Below, one piece after another: positions 5,532 through 11,182 of a stretch of 11,921 bases of DNA (the stretch's first letter is position 1; each line of letters begins with the position of its first letter). Origin of the DNA: Candidatus Collierbacteria bacterium (GTDB lineage: Bacteria; Patescibacteriota; Microgenomatia; UBA1400; MFAQ01); contig JAHFKQ010000023.1 in assembly GCA_023245265.1 (NCBI GenBank), forward strand, positions 1 to 11,921, in the 5' to 3' direction. Made by a program: the position numbers and the translations under genes. The notes below the pieces were generated by a model that ran no database searches, had not been told where the DNA came from, and saw only the letters and a program-made list of their open reading frames with translations.

Positions 5532-6578
5532 ATGGGATTAAAGATTGGCATCGTGGGTTTACCAAATGTGGGGAAGTCGACCCTTTTTAACGCGCTTTTG
5601 AAGCGCCAGCAGGCTCTGGTAGCCAATTATCCCTTCGCGACGATTGAACCCAATGTAGGTATTGTGGAAGTGCCGGACGAAAGACTTACGGTTCTGGCTA
5701 AGTTATCCCAAAGTGTCAAAGTGGTGCCGGCCACAGTGGAATTTGTCGATATTGCGGGACTGGTAGCCGGGGCGGCTACAGGAGCCGGGCTGGGAAACAA
5801 ATTTCTGACTCATATTAGAGATGTAGATGTCATCCTCCAGGTTTTGCGGGACTTTAAGGATAGCGAAATCGTCAAAGAAGGTTCGGTAGATCCCAAAACA
5901 GATTATGAAGTGATCGAGACGGAGCTGATTCTGAAAGACTTGGAAACGGTCGTGAAGGTTCGCGACAACAAAGAGTTAAAAACAAAAGAGATGGAAAAGA
6001 AAAGGGGAGTAGTGGAAAAACTTTTTGAAGGTTTAAACGCCGGCAAGCCGGCCAGAGCTATTTTGGAGGGGACTGATGATTGGGAATTGGCCAGAGATTT
6101 GGGCCTCTTGACGATGAAGAAGGAAATAAAAGTCTTTAATGTCAGTGAGGATGACTCGAGACTGAGGGAAGAAATGGGGGAGAACTTGTATATTTGTGCG
6201 AAAATCGAGTCCGAATTGTCCAGCCTGTCGGCCGAAGATGCTCAGCTATTTATGACCGATCTGGGGATTAAGGAGTCCGGACTGGACAAGTTGATCAGAA
6301 AAGCCTACGAAGCTTTGGGACTCATTAGTTTTCTGACCACCGGCGTGACCGAAAGCCGGGCTTGGACCATCGAGAACGGGACCAAAGCCCCGCAAGCAGC
6401 GGCCGTGATCCATACGGATTTCGAAAAGAAGTTTATCAAGGCCAAAGTCTGTGCCTACGAAGAGTTCGTCTCTTTTGGCGGTTGGAAGGAAGCGGCGGAG
6501 AAGGGTAAGGTTCGTTTTGAAGGCAAAGACTATGTCATGAAGGATGGGGATGTGGTGGAGTTTATGATCGGGAGCTAG
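5532..6578 (+). CDS. ychF: Ribosome-associated Obg-family ATPase/GTPase YchF
   Basis: A universally conserved P-loop nucleotide hydrolase of the Obg/TRAFAC group that associates with ribosomes and, in characterised members, hydrolyses ATP in preference to GTP. At 348 aa it is slightly shorter than E. coli YchF (363). G1 is GLPNVGKST (9-17), G3 is DIAG (73-76) followed by the typical glycine-rich switch region (GAGLGNKFLTHIRDVD), and the base-recognition motif is NVSE (203-206), the NxxE form that distinguishes YchF from true GTPases with NKxD. A helical insertion lies around 130-185, and the C-terminal TGS domain (about 265-348) ends with KDYVMKDGDVVEFMIG. The start has no Shine-Dalgarno and lies 6 nt after a TAAAAT box, so a leaderless mRNA is likely. 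The TATAAT for the next gene begins 4 nt after its stop. Confidence 0.97.
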   Translation: MGLKIGIVGLPNVGKSTLFNALLKRQQALVANYPFATIEPNVGIVEVPDERLTVLAKLSQSVKVVPATVEFVDIAGLVAGAATGAGLGNKFLTHIRDVDVILQVLRDFKDSEIVKEGSVDPKTDYEVIETELILKDLETVVKVRDNKELKTKEMEKKRGVVEKLFEGLNAGKPARAILEGTDDWELARDLGLLTMKKEIKVFNVSEDDSRLREEMGENLYICAKIESELSSLSAEDAQLFMTDLGIKESGLDKLIRKAYEALGLISFLTTGVTESRAWTIENGTKAPQAAAVIHTDFEKKFIKAKVCAYEEFVSFGGWKEAAEKGKVRFEGKDYVMKDGDVVEFMIGS

Positions 6579-6581
6579 AGG

Positions 6582-6587
6582 TATAAT
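6582..6587 (+). promoter_or_regulatory. -10 box (TATAAT) for the 6626 gene
   Basis: Perfect TATAAT followed by AGGCC, starting 4 nt after the ychF stop. Predicted start is near 6594, giving a leader of about 32 nt containing AGGAGG. No clear -35 is seen because the region is the end of the ychF coding sequence. Confidence 0.5.
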
Positions 6588-6625
6588 AGGCCAGTTCCGT
6601 AACTTGATAAACAGAGGAGGAAGCT

Positions 6626-6937
6626 GTGCTTGATTCTTTGAAGAAAAAATTAGGCTGGTTGCCGTTATTCGTGCTGATAATCTTGGTTTTTGGCATGCCG
6701 GTGGTGGCTATTTGGATTCACTATGAAGTCTTCTGGGGCTTGGTCGCCTTTGTTTGGCCCATTATTTTGTTCATGGACCGCGTAGGGTTTCTTCAAGTGC
6801 TTTCGGTGGCGATCTGGCTATATTTCGCGTTTGCCGCTTCCATCGTAGTTTGGGGCTACGGCACGATTTTGGTCGGTCTCGGCTGGATTATCTTAATTTT
6901 GATGGTAATCCCGATTTTTAGGTTCCTAAATAGTTGA
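6626..6937 (+). CDS. Small integral membrane protein, 103 aa, about four transmembrane helices
   Basis: Not a recognised family. The start codon is GTG, set by AGGAGG ending 5 nt upstream. After a short basic N-terminus (LDSLKKKLG) the chain is almost wholly hydrophobic and aromatic, with spans near 11-31, 34-50, 56-76 and 80-98 and a single charged loop (MDRVG, 50-54). The basic N-terminus suggests N-in topology. The stop is TGA. A strong terminator follows within 10 nt. It has its own TATAAT box inside the short gap after ychF, so it can be expressed alone or by read-through from ychF. It resembles the other small membrane proteins of this window in size and expression signals but shares no obvious sequence with them. 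Confidence 0.75.
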   Translation: MLDSLKKKLGWLPLFVLIILVFGMPVVAIWIHYEVFWGLVAFVWPIILFMDRVGFLQVLSVAIWLYFAFAASIVVWGYGTILVGLGWIILILMVIPIFRFLNS

Positions 6938-6943
6938 TCTTTT

Positions 6944-6970
6944 GGCTCCGGGTTGTCCCGGGGTCTTTTT
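6944..6970 (+). terminator. Rho-independent terminator after the 6626 gene
   Basis: A 9-bp stem (GGCTCCGGG/CCCGGGGTC, two G-T wobbles) with a TTGT loop is followed by five T residues. It faces the minus-strand terminator at 6976-6998, so the convergent genes have separate back-to-back terminators. Confidence 0.88.
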
Positions 6971-6975
6971 GTGGC

Positions 6976-6998
6976 AAAAAATCCGCCCGAAGGCGGAT
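6976..6998 (-). terminator. Terminator of the minus-strand gene 7006-7182
   Basis: On the minus strand, the 7-bp stem ATCCGCC/GGCGGAT closes a TTCG tetraloop, an especially stable RNA loop, and is followed by a T-run (plus-strand A at 6976-6980). It begins 7 nt after the stop codon. Confidence 0.9.
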
Positions 6999-7005
6999 AT
7001 AGTGG

Positions 7006-7182
7006 TTATTTCTTTAATATCTCGATTAAGATAAAACCTATCAGGCAGATCGAAAGGCCGATGAAAATGAGGCCGAAAGCCGTCACATTAATGCTGGTGG
7101 CGGTACCAAAGAGTAATAGAAGGTTGATGCAGGTAAGGTACCAAAGCCACAAAACGGCGATTATAACGATGATTCCTGCCAA
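7006..7182 (-). CDS. Very small membrane protein, 58 aa, TTG start
   Basis: Two hydrophobic spans (about residues 3-22, AGIIVIIAVLWLWYL onward, and 31-55, TAFGLIFIGLSICLIGFILIE) end in a Lys-Lys tail. The frame stays open upstream to a TTG at 7248, giving 80 aa, but that TTG is the first part of the TTGACA -35 box and the -10 box lies inside the extra residues, so transcripts cannot contain it. The start chosen here is TTG at 7182: it has GGAGG 5 nt upstream, and the 13-nt string GGAGGCAAAATTG is identical to that at the TTG start of the CPBP gene (11075). Function unknown; a two-helix hairpin of this size could be a small subunit, a regulator or a toxin-like peptide, without evidence for any of these. 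Confidence 0.72.
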   Translation of the reverse strand: MAGIIVIIAVLWLWYLTCINLLLLFGTATSINVTAFGLIFIGLSICLIGFILIEILKK

Positions 7183-7219
7183 TTTTGCCTCCAAAGCGGG
7201 GATTAAAAGTTCTTGAGGG

Positions 7220-7248
7220 ATTTTACGACCTATAACAATGTTTGTCAA
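7220..7248 (-). promoter_or_regulatory. Consensus sigma70-type promoter for the 7006-7182 gene
   Basis: On the minus strand, TTGACA (7248-7243), 17 nt, then TAAAAT (7225-7220). Predicted start is near 7213, giving a leader of about 30 nt that contains GGAGG at 7192-7188. It shares ACAAACCTTGACAA with the promoter at 3260-3288. Confidence 0.85.
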
Positions 7249-7279
7249 GGTTTGTTGGGCACTGAGGCCGGGTTTGTAG

Positions 7280-7285
7280 TAAAAT
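7280..7285 (+). promoter_or_regulatory. -10 box (TAAAAT) for the rpsF-ssb-rpsR-ctpA operon
   Basis: AGTAAAATAGGC matches the ychF promoter string over 12 nt. Predicted start is near 7292, leaving a leader of about 17 nt (AT-rich, no Shine-Dalgarno) before the rpsF ATG. A poor TTGGGC lies 19 nt upstream; no good -35. Confidence 0.5.
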
Positions 7286-7308
7286 AGGCAAGTTAATTAC
7301 TAAAAAAT

Positions 7309-7626
7309 ATGGCCAAAAAGACAACCGCAGAAACCAAACCGTCCAAGGGCGTCGTAAATCAATACGAGCTCGTTGTCATCTATCCAACCACCGAGAATGA
7401 AGTCGGAGTGGAAAAAACGATCACTGAGAAGTGCAAGAAACGCGCTCTCAAAGTGGTTAGTGTGGATAAATGGGGAACGAAAACCTTGGCGTATGAGATT
7501 AAAAAACAGAGTCGAGGATACTACCTCATGCTCGTGATCGAGGGCTCGTCCGAGTCTGTCCGGCTCCTGGAAAAGGACCTACAGATGGATGACAAGATGC
7601 TAAGATTTTTAATGATTAGGATTTAA
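7309..7626 (+). CDS. rpsF: 30S ribosomal protein bS6
   Basis: Component of the 30S platform, where it pairs with bS18 on 16S rRNA. At 105 aa it carries an extra basic N-terminal segment of about 16 residues (MAKKTTAETKPSKGVV) before the conserved first strand NQYELVVIYPTT. The fold signature continues with VDKWGTKTLAYEIKKQSRGYYLMLVIEG and ends with the usual MLRFLMIRI strand. It is the first gene of the classical rpsF-ssb-rpsR cluster; ssb begins 10 nt after its stop. There is no Shine-Dalgarno, only an AT-rich leader. The lysine-rich extension is plausible for rRNA contact, but its role is not shown. Confidence 0.95.
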   Translation: MAKKTTAETKPSKGVVNQYELVVIYPTTENEVGVEKTITEKCKKRALKVVSVDKWGTKTLAYEIKKQSRGYYLMLVIEGSSESVRLLEKDLQMDDKMLRFLMIRI

Positions 7627-7636
7627 TCCTGAAAAT

Positions 7637-8110
7637 ATGAGCACAAGAAGTCTAAATAGAGTTACTTTGATAGGGAACTTGACCCGAGATCCGGAACTCA
7701 AGTACACGCCTCAGGGCACCGCCGTGTGTACCTTTAGTATCGCCACGAACCGCGAGTGGACCGATTCTTCCGGCCAAAAGCAAGAAGGAGTGGAATTTCA
7801 CCGTATTGTGGCTTGGGGAAAACTAGGTGAAATTTGTAGTCAACTCTTGGTCAAAGGTCAAAAAGCCTTTGTCGAAGGACGACTCCAGACCAGAGCTTGG
7901 AAAACCCAAGAGGGAACCGATCGCCAAGTAACCGAAGTGGTCATCGAAGAGATGATTGCCTTGGGCACTCCCAAAACCAGCTCCGACGGCTACGAAGCCG
8001 CCCCTATGAAGAGAGAATCAATGGCCGAACAAATCTCTCCGGCCGACGAAGTCTTTTCCGCTGCCGATGAGAGCGCCGATAAGGCCGCCAGTGACGAAAT
8101 ACCGTTTTAA
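7637..8110 (+). CDS. ssb: Single-stranded DNA-binding protein
   Basis: Binds single-stranded DNA as an OB-fold oligomer during replication, repair and recombination. Of 157 aa, the OB domain covers about 4-107, with the family signatures SLNRVTLIGNLTRDPELKYT, the FHRIVAWGKLGEICSQLLVKGQ stretch and VEGRLQTRAWKTQEG. A variable acidic linker follows, and the chain ends in DEIPF (153-157), the conserved tip that recruits partner proteins such as helicases, nucleases and polymerase subunits. It lies between rpsF and rpsR, the common bacterial arrangement, with 10 and 14 nt gaps. No Shine-Dalgarno is present; the AT-rich stretch GAAAAT directly precedes the ATG. Confidence 0.97.
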   Translation: MSTRSLNRVTLIGNLTRDPELKYTPQGTAVCTFSIATNREWTDSSGQKQEGVEFHRIVAWGKLGEICSQLLVKGQKAFVEGRLQTRAWKTQEGTDRQVTEVVIEEMIALGTPKTSSDGYEAAPMKRESMAEQISPADEVFSAADESADKAASDEIPF

Positions 8111-8124
8111 TATAAATAACTAAC

Positions 8125-8358
8125 ATGATCAAAAAAACTAAAAAAATTAGAAAGTCCAGTAAGCCTTGTCCGTTCTGTACCAAGAAGGCGGAGCCGAACT
8201 TCCGTGACCTAGATTCACTGGCGGTTGGTATTTCTCCTAAAAAGAGAATTGTCTCCCGTTGGACTACCGGTGTTTGTGAAAAACATCAGCTAAGATTGGC
8301 CCGAGCTATTAAACGCGCAAGACACCTTGCCTTACTGCCGTTTGTAGATAAGGTCTAA
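8125..8358 (+). CDS. rpsR: 30S ribosomal protein bS18, cysteine-containing (zinc-type) form
   Basis: Small-subunit protein that binds with bS6 in the platform. The 77-aa product has the typical core NFRDLDSLAVGISPKKRIVSRWTTG and the basic helix KHQLRLARAIKRARHLALLPF. It carries C15-P-F-C18 near the N-terminus and C51-E-K-H54 in the core, a CxxC...CxxH arrangement consistent with a zinc-binding bS18; many other bacteria have lost these residues. There is no Shine-Dalgarno. It follows ssb after 14 nt; ctpA rather than rplI follows. Confidence 0.96.
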   Translation: MIKKTKKIRKSSKPCPFCTKKAEPNFRDLDSLAVGISPKKRIVSRWTTGVCEKHQLRLARAIKRARHLALLPFVDKV

Positions 8359-8363
8359 ATTAG

Positions 8364-8369
8364 TAAAAT
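8364..8369 (+). promoter_or_regulatory. Possible internal -10 box (TAAAAT) before ctpA
   Basis: AGTAAAAT lies 12 nt before the ctpA ATG in the 23-nt gap after rpsR. A start here would leave a leader of about 5 nt with no Shine-Dalgarno. It matches the other TAAAAT boxes but the gap is AT-rich, so chance is possible. Confidence 0.3.
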
Positions 8370-8381
8370 TATTTTCTGCCC

Positions 8382-9596
8382 ATGAAAATCGTAGTTGTGC
8401 GTAAGTATTTAATTGGGGCTTTGGTATTGGCCGTGGTTAGTTTCGGAGGATATAAGTATGGCGTTTACTCCGTCGAAAGCCGCTTTCAGTCCGAATCAAT
8501 GGTAGATACCAGAGTGATGAATGAAGTTTTGGCTCGGCTGAAGAAAGATTACCTCCGACCGGAAGATATTAAAACCGACAGCTTGATGTATGGAGCCGCC
8601 GAAGGGATGACCGCTTCGCTAAAAGATCCTTATACCAATTTTTTTCCACCGGTCGAAAATAGCCGTTCCAAAGAAGATCTCCAGGGAGAGTTTGGTGGTG
8701 TGGGAATCCAGCTGGGCTTTGTCGAAAAAAATCTGGCGGTCATGACACCGATAAAGGGTAGCCCGGCCATGAAAGCCGGCCTCAAAGCAGGTGACTTGAT
8801 ACTGAAGATTGTGGATGAGCAAAAGAAAGTCAGTAAAGATACCGGGGACATGACCATCGATGATGCTGTGAGTTTAATCCGTGGTCCCAAAGGCACCGAG
8901 GTCAAACTGACTATCTTTAGAGAAGGGGAAAAGATATCTCGGGAGGTGGTTTTGGTGCGAGACTTAATCAATGTACCATCTACCGAGTTGGAGTGGTTGG
9001 ATGGGGGAAAGGTAGCCGTAATGAGAGTAAACAAATTTGGCGAACAGACCCTAACCGAATGGGAAAAGATGGTGGCCGAGGTAAAAGCCAAAAAAGCAGT
9101 CGGAATTATCTTAGATGTTCGAAACAACCCGGGAGGATATTTACAGAGGGCGGTAGAACTCGGGAGTGAATTTATCTCCAGTGGGGTAGTGGTCGAGCAA
9201 AGAGACCGTCACAAAACCGAGATTGGGAATGTGAACCGTAAGGGTCAGTTGATTGGTATGCCACTTGTGGTTTTGATCAACCGTGGCTCGGCTTCCGCTT
9301 CCGAGATTTTAGCGGGGGCGCTGAGCGAAAGATTGGGGACTAAACTGATCGGTGAAAAAAGCTTTGGTAAAGGAACGGTTCAAGAAGCTCAGGAAATTGG
9401 CGATGGCTCCAGTATTCATATCACAGTAGCCGAGTGGCTGTTACCTTCGGGTCGGAATATACATGGCAATGGCTTGGAACCGGATGTCAAAGTGGAGTAC
9501 AAGTACGATGAAAAGAATCCGACGGCCGATAACCAAATGGATAAAGCCTTGGAAGTTCTCAAAGGCATTATTTCCGGGGGGGTAGCCAAAAAGTAA
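8382..9596 (+). CDS. ctpA: S41-family C-terminal processing peptidase (CtpA/Prc type)
   Basis: A membrane-anchored, extracytoplasmic serine protease that trims or degrades proteins from their C-termini. Of 404 aa, residues 8-26 form a signal anchor. A helical N-terminal domain (MNEVLARLKKDYLR onward, about 45-85) is followed by the YTNFFPP segment, then a PDZ domain (about 100-190) with GGVGIQLGF and SPAMKAGLKAGDLILKI. The S41 protease domain holds LDVRNNPGGYL, the nucleophile S305 in GSASASEILAGAL, and the general base K330 in KSFGKGTVQ; the 25-residue Ser-Lys spacing matches characterised Ctp proteases. It sits 23 nt behind rpsR with no terminator between, so it is probably read from the ribosomal operon and perhaps from an internal -10 box. 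No Shine-Dalgarno. No substrate or partner gene is adjacent. Confidence 0.95.
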   Translation: MKIVVVRKYLIGALVLAVVSFGGYKYGVYSVESRFQSESMVDTRVMNEVLARLKKDYLRPEDIKTDSLMYGAAEGMTASLKDPYTNFFPPVENSRSKEDLQGEFGGVGIQLGFVEKNLAVMTPIKGSPAMKAGLKAGDLILKIVDEQKKVSKDTGDMTIDDAVSLIRGPKGTEVKLTIFREGEKISREVVLVRDLINVPSTELEWLDGGKVAVMRVNKFGEQTLTEWEKMVAEVKAKKAVGIILDVRNNPGGYLQRAVELGSEFISSGVVVEQRDRHKTEIGNVNRKGQLIGMPLVVLINRGSASASEILAGALSERLGTKLIGEKSFGKGTVQEAQEIGDGSSIHITVAEWLLPSGRNIHGNGLEPDVKVEYKYDEKNPTADNQMDKALEVLKGIISGGVAKK

Positions 9597-9600
9597 GTCC

Positions 9601-9624
9601 AAAAAACCCCGCCGGATGGCGGGG
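9601..9624 (-). terminator. Terminator of the minus-strand gene 9634-10101
   Basis: On the minus strand, CCCCGCC-ATCC-GGCGGGG is followed by six T residues (plus-strand A at 9601-9606). The 18-nt hairpin equals the plus-strand terminator at 1342-1359. For ctpA on the plus strand it forms a hairpin without a T-run. Confidence 0.88.
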
Positions 9625-9633
9625 TAGAGAAGT

Positions 9634-10101
9634 CTATTTCTTAAAGATGTTTTTGAGCTTGAAGTCGTGGGCGTTCAAAAAGCCGTAGACCGAGGAAATC
9701 ACGACCGTCGCCAGAAACTCATCAAAGGGACCGGGAATGAAGTAGCCAACGATCAGGGCGCCACCGATGGAGAGCACCATGACGAAAAAGGCGACCCAGT
9801 TAAACTTCGGTTTGGGAGCCAGCTCGGTCGGCGTAAAAGCTTGGCGAGGCTTGGTATCTTCCAGTTCGGAATAATTGATGGGCTTGCGGACGGCCTTGAC
9901 CGGCTGAGTGTCGTTCATGTCCTGAGCGAAGTGATCAACATGTTTGCTACCTCGCAAAACTGCTTCGGCCCGTAGGCGACGAAATTCATCTTCTTCATTG
10001 CCACCAGTGAACATATTTGTATCCTCCTCTTTCTTTTTCTTGGCCGCTTTTTCTTCTCTGGCCAATCTGTTTGATTCATCATAGCCATAAGACATAGACA
10101 T
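9634..10101 (-). CDS. Charged protein with C-terminal membrane hairpin, 155 aa
   Basis: Family not recognised. The first 98 residues are hydrophilic and highly charged: a Lys/Glu-rich helix (REEKAAKKKKEED, 15-27), an acidic-basic helix (EEDEFRRLRAEAVLRG) and a Pro/Thr-rich linker (DTKPRQAFTPTELAPKPK). Two membrane spans follow (about 100-121 and 126-142), and the tail is basic (KLKNIFKK). The long cytoplasmic region and paired C-terminal helices suggest a membrane-tethered adaptor or scaffold, but this is inference. The start ATG at 10101 has AGGAGG 8 nt upstream. A TAAAAT lies at 10137-10132, just behind the terminator of the CPBP gene, and its own terminator overlaps the space after ctpA, so it is an independent unit. 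Confidence 0.8.
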   Translation of the reverse strand: MSMSYGYDESNRLAREEKAAKKKKEEDTNMFTGGNEEDEFRRLRAEAVLRGSKHVDHFAQDMNDTQPVKAVRKPINYSELEDTKPRQAFTPTELAPKPKFNWVAFFVMVLSIGGALIVGYFIPGPFDEFLATVVISSVYGFLNAHDFKLKNIFKK

Positions 10102-10131
10102 TTTAAAGACCTCCTGAAATTAGGATGAGGA

Positions 10132-10137
10132 ATTTTA
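10132..10137 (-). promoter_or_regulatory. -10 box (TAAAAT) for the 9634-10101 gene
   Basis: GGTAAAAT on the minus strand lies 30 nt before the ATG, with the -35 region falling in the upstream terminator hairpin (10174-10154). Predicted leader is about 24 nt and includes AGGAGG. Confidence 0.4.
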
Positions 10138-10147
10138 CCACGCCCAA

Positions 10148-10174
10148 TAAAAACCCCCGCTTTTTGAGCGGGGG
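10148..10174 (-). terminator. Terminator of the CPBP protease gene
   Basis: On the minus strand, an 8-bp stem CCCCCGCT/AGCGGGGG with a CAAAA loop is followed by a T-run (plus-strand A at 10148-10153). It starts 11 nt after the stop. Confidence 0.88.
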
Positions 10175-10184
10175 GTTTAGAACA

Positions 10185-11075
10185 CTAGGTTATGGCTAGT
10201 TCGAGGGCGGCGTCGCCGGCAACAATTAAATTTACAAGAATGTCATAGGCGGCGTGAATCAACATGGCGAAAAAGAGGCCAAAATTGAAAGTAAACCAAA
10301 ACATCAACATACCGAAGATTAGGGAATCCAGCCAACCGATTGGTCCTTGGCTGGCGTGGCCGTTGCCGAAGCGCCAGTTTGAGGTAATCAGGGCGGCACC
10401 GACCATCCAGGAGTATCCCAAAAGCTGGGGAGCAAGTTTTCCCAGCGTCAGGAAGTTGATAATCGGTATTGCCGCAACCACATACCAAACCTTAAGAAGA
10501 GCCAAGATGACTGTCAGATCAATTAAGAAGACCGGAATGACGATGAACAAGGAAAGAATCATTACCGTACAGCCTGTCTTTTTGTCTACCCCAAGGGCAT
10601 AGGCAACCATGGCAATAAGGTTTATGGCAAGCAATACCAGTCCCAGTGCCCACCAGGGGAGAGAGAGAACAGCGCTGATAAAGCCCACTGTGGACAACCA
10701 ATTTAACAAGAGATTGTCTAAAGTAAAGATTATTATCAGGTAGAAAAAGAGAAGCCATCGGAAGGCAATTTCTTCAAAAATACCTGCTTTGATACTAGTC
10801 CAGATTTTATAATCGAATTGTCTCAAGACATCTCGATTTGCTTGTTTTGGACTTTTGCTAAAGAGTCTAAACAACAGTGTAACGACAGGCCCAAAAAATA
10901 GAAGAGTCCAGGGGATGGTCTTCATGGTCACCCAGCTATATTTGAAGAAGAGCAGCTGATAGAGACCGAATGGGACAAGCCCAGGGAAAAAGTGAAGCAG
11001 GACTAAAAGGAGAAGGAATACTCCGGCCAACGAAAGATAAAAGTCTAGCGTATTTACGGCATAGATTTTATTCAA
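10185..11075 (-). CDS. CPBP-family (CAAX-like/Abi) intramembrane metalloprotease, 296 aa
   Basis: The CPBP family contains glutamate proteases of the Rce1 type that cut within membranes; bacterial members act in protein maturation, bacteriocin immunity or signalling. All three family motifs are visible: EExxxR at 101-106 (FEEIAFRW), FxxxH at 236-240 (FGNGHASQG) and HxxxD at 274-278 (HAAYD). About seven hydrophobic spans are seen, two before the first motif and several between the first and second; the long middle region (120-225) is larger than in minimal members. The start is TTG, with AGGAGG 5 nt upstream. A promoter (TTGCTA, 17 nt, TAGTAT with a TGA extension) lies 50-78 nt upstream, embedded in an inverted repeat. 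A lone gene with its own terminator; no bacteriocin or prenylation gene is adjacent. The true reaction here is unknown. Confidence 0.88.
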   Translation of the reverse strand: MNKIYAVNTLDFYLSLAGVFLLLLVLLHFFPGLVPFGLYQLLFFKYSWVTMKTIPWTLLFFGPVVTLLFRLFSKSPKQANRDVLRQFDYKIWTSIKAGIFEEIAFRWLLFFYLIIIFTLDNLLLNWLSTVGFISAVLSLPWWALGLVLLAINLIAMVAYALGVDKKTGCTVMILSLFIVIPVFLIDLTVILALLKVWYVVAAIPIINFLTLGKLAPQLLGYSWMVGAALITSNWRFGNGHASQGPIGWLDSLIFGMLMFWFTFNFGLFFAMLIHAAYDILVNLIVAGDAALELAIT

Positions 11076-11115
11076 TTTTGCCTCCTGGCATGGTTATGAA
11101 TTTTAGGGAACTAGG

Positions 11116-11146
11116 ATAGCCTATATACTATCATATTCGAGGCTAT
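11116..11146. promoter_or_regulatory. Inverted repeat spanning the CPBP -10 region (possible operator)
   Basis: ATAGCCT (11116-11122) and AGGCTAT (11140-11146) form a perfect 7-bp inverted repeat with a 17-nt gap that contains the -10 hexamer and most of the spacer. Centre-to-centre distance of the arms is 24 nt. It could be a dimeric repressor site; with 7-bp arms in AT-rich DNA, chance is possible. Confidence 0.3.
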
Positions 11147-11153
11147 ATAGCAA
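11125..11153 (-). promoter_or_regulatory. Promoter of the CPBP protease gene
   Basis: Minus strand: -35 TTGCTA (11153-11148), 17 nt, then -10 TAGTAT (11130-11125) preceded by TGA, an extended -10. Predicted leader is about 43 nt and includes AGGAGG at 11086-11081. Confidence 0.6.
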
Positions 11154-11182
11154 GTCTGGGGGGTGTTTTACTCGATTTTAGA

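Noticed and set aside
6953..7216. Plus-strand open frame opposite the tiny 7006-7182 gene
   Set aside because: It starts within the terminator of the previous gene, runs through the opposite terminator, and is the Arg/Lys/Met-rich complement of a hydrophobic gene.
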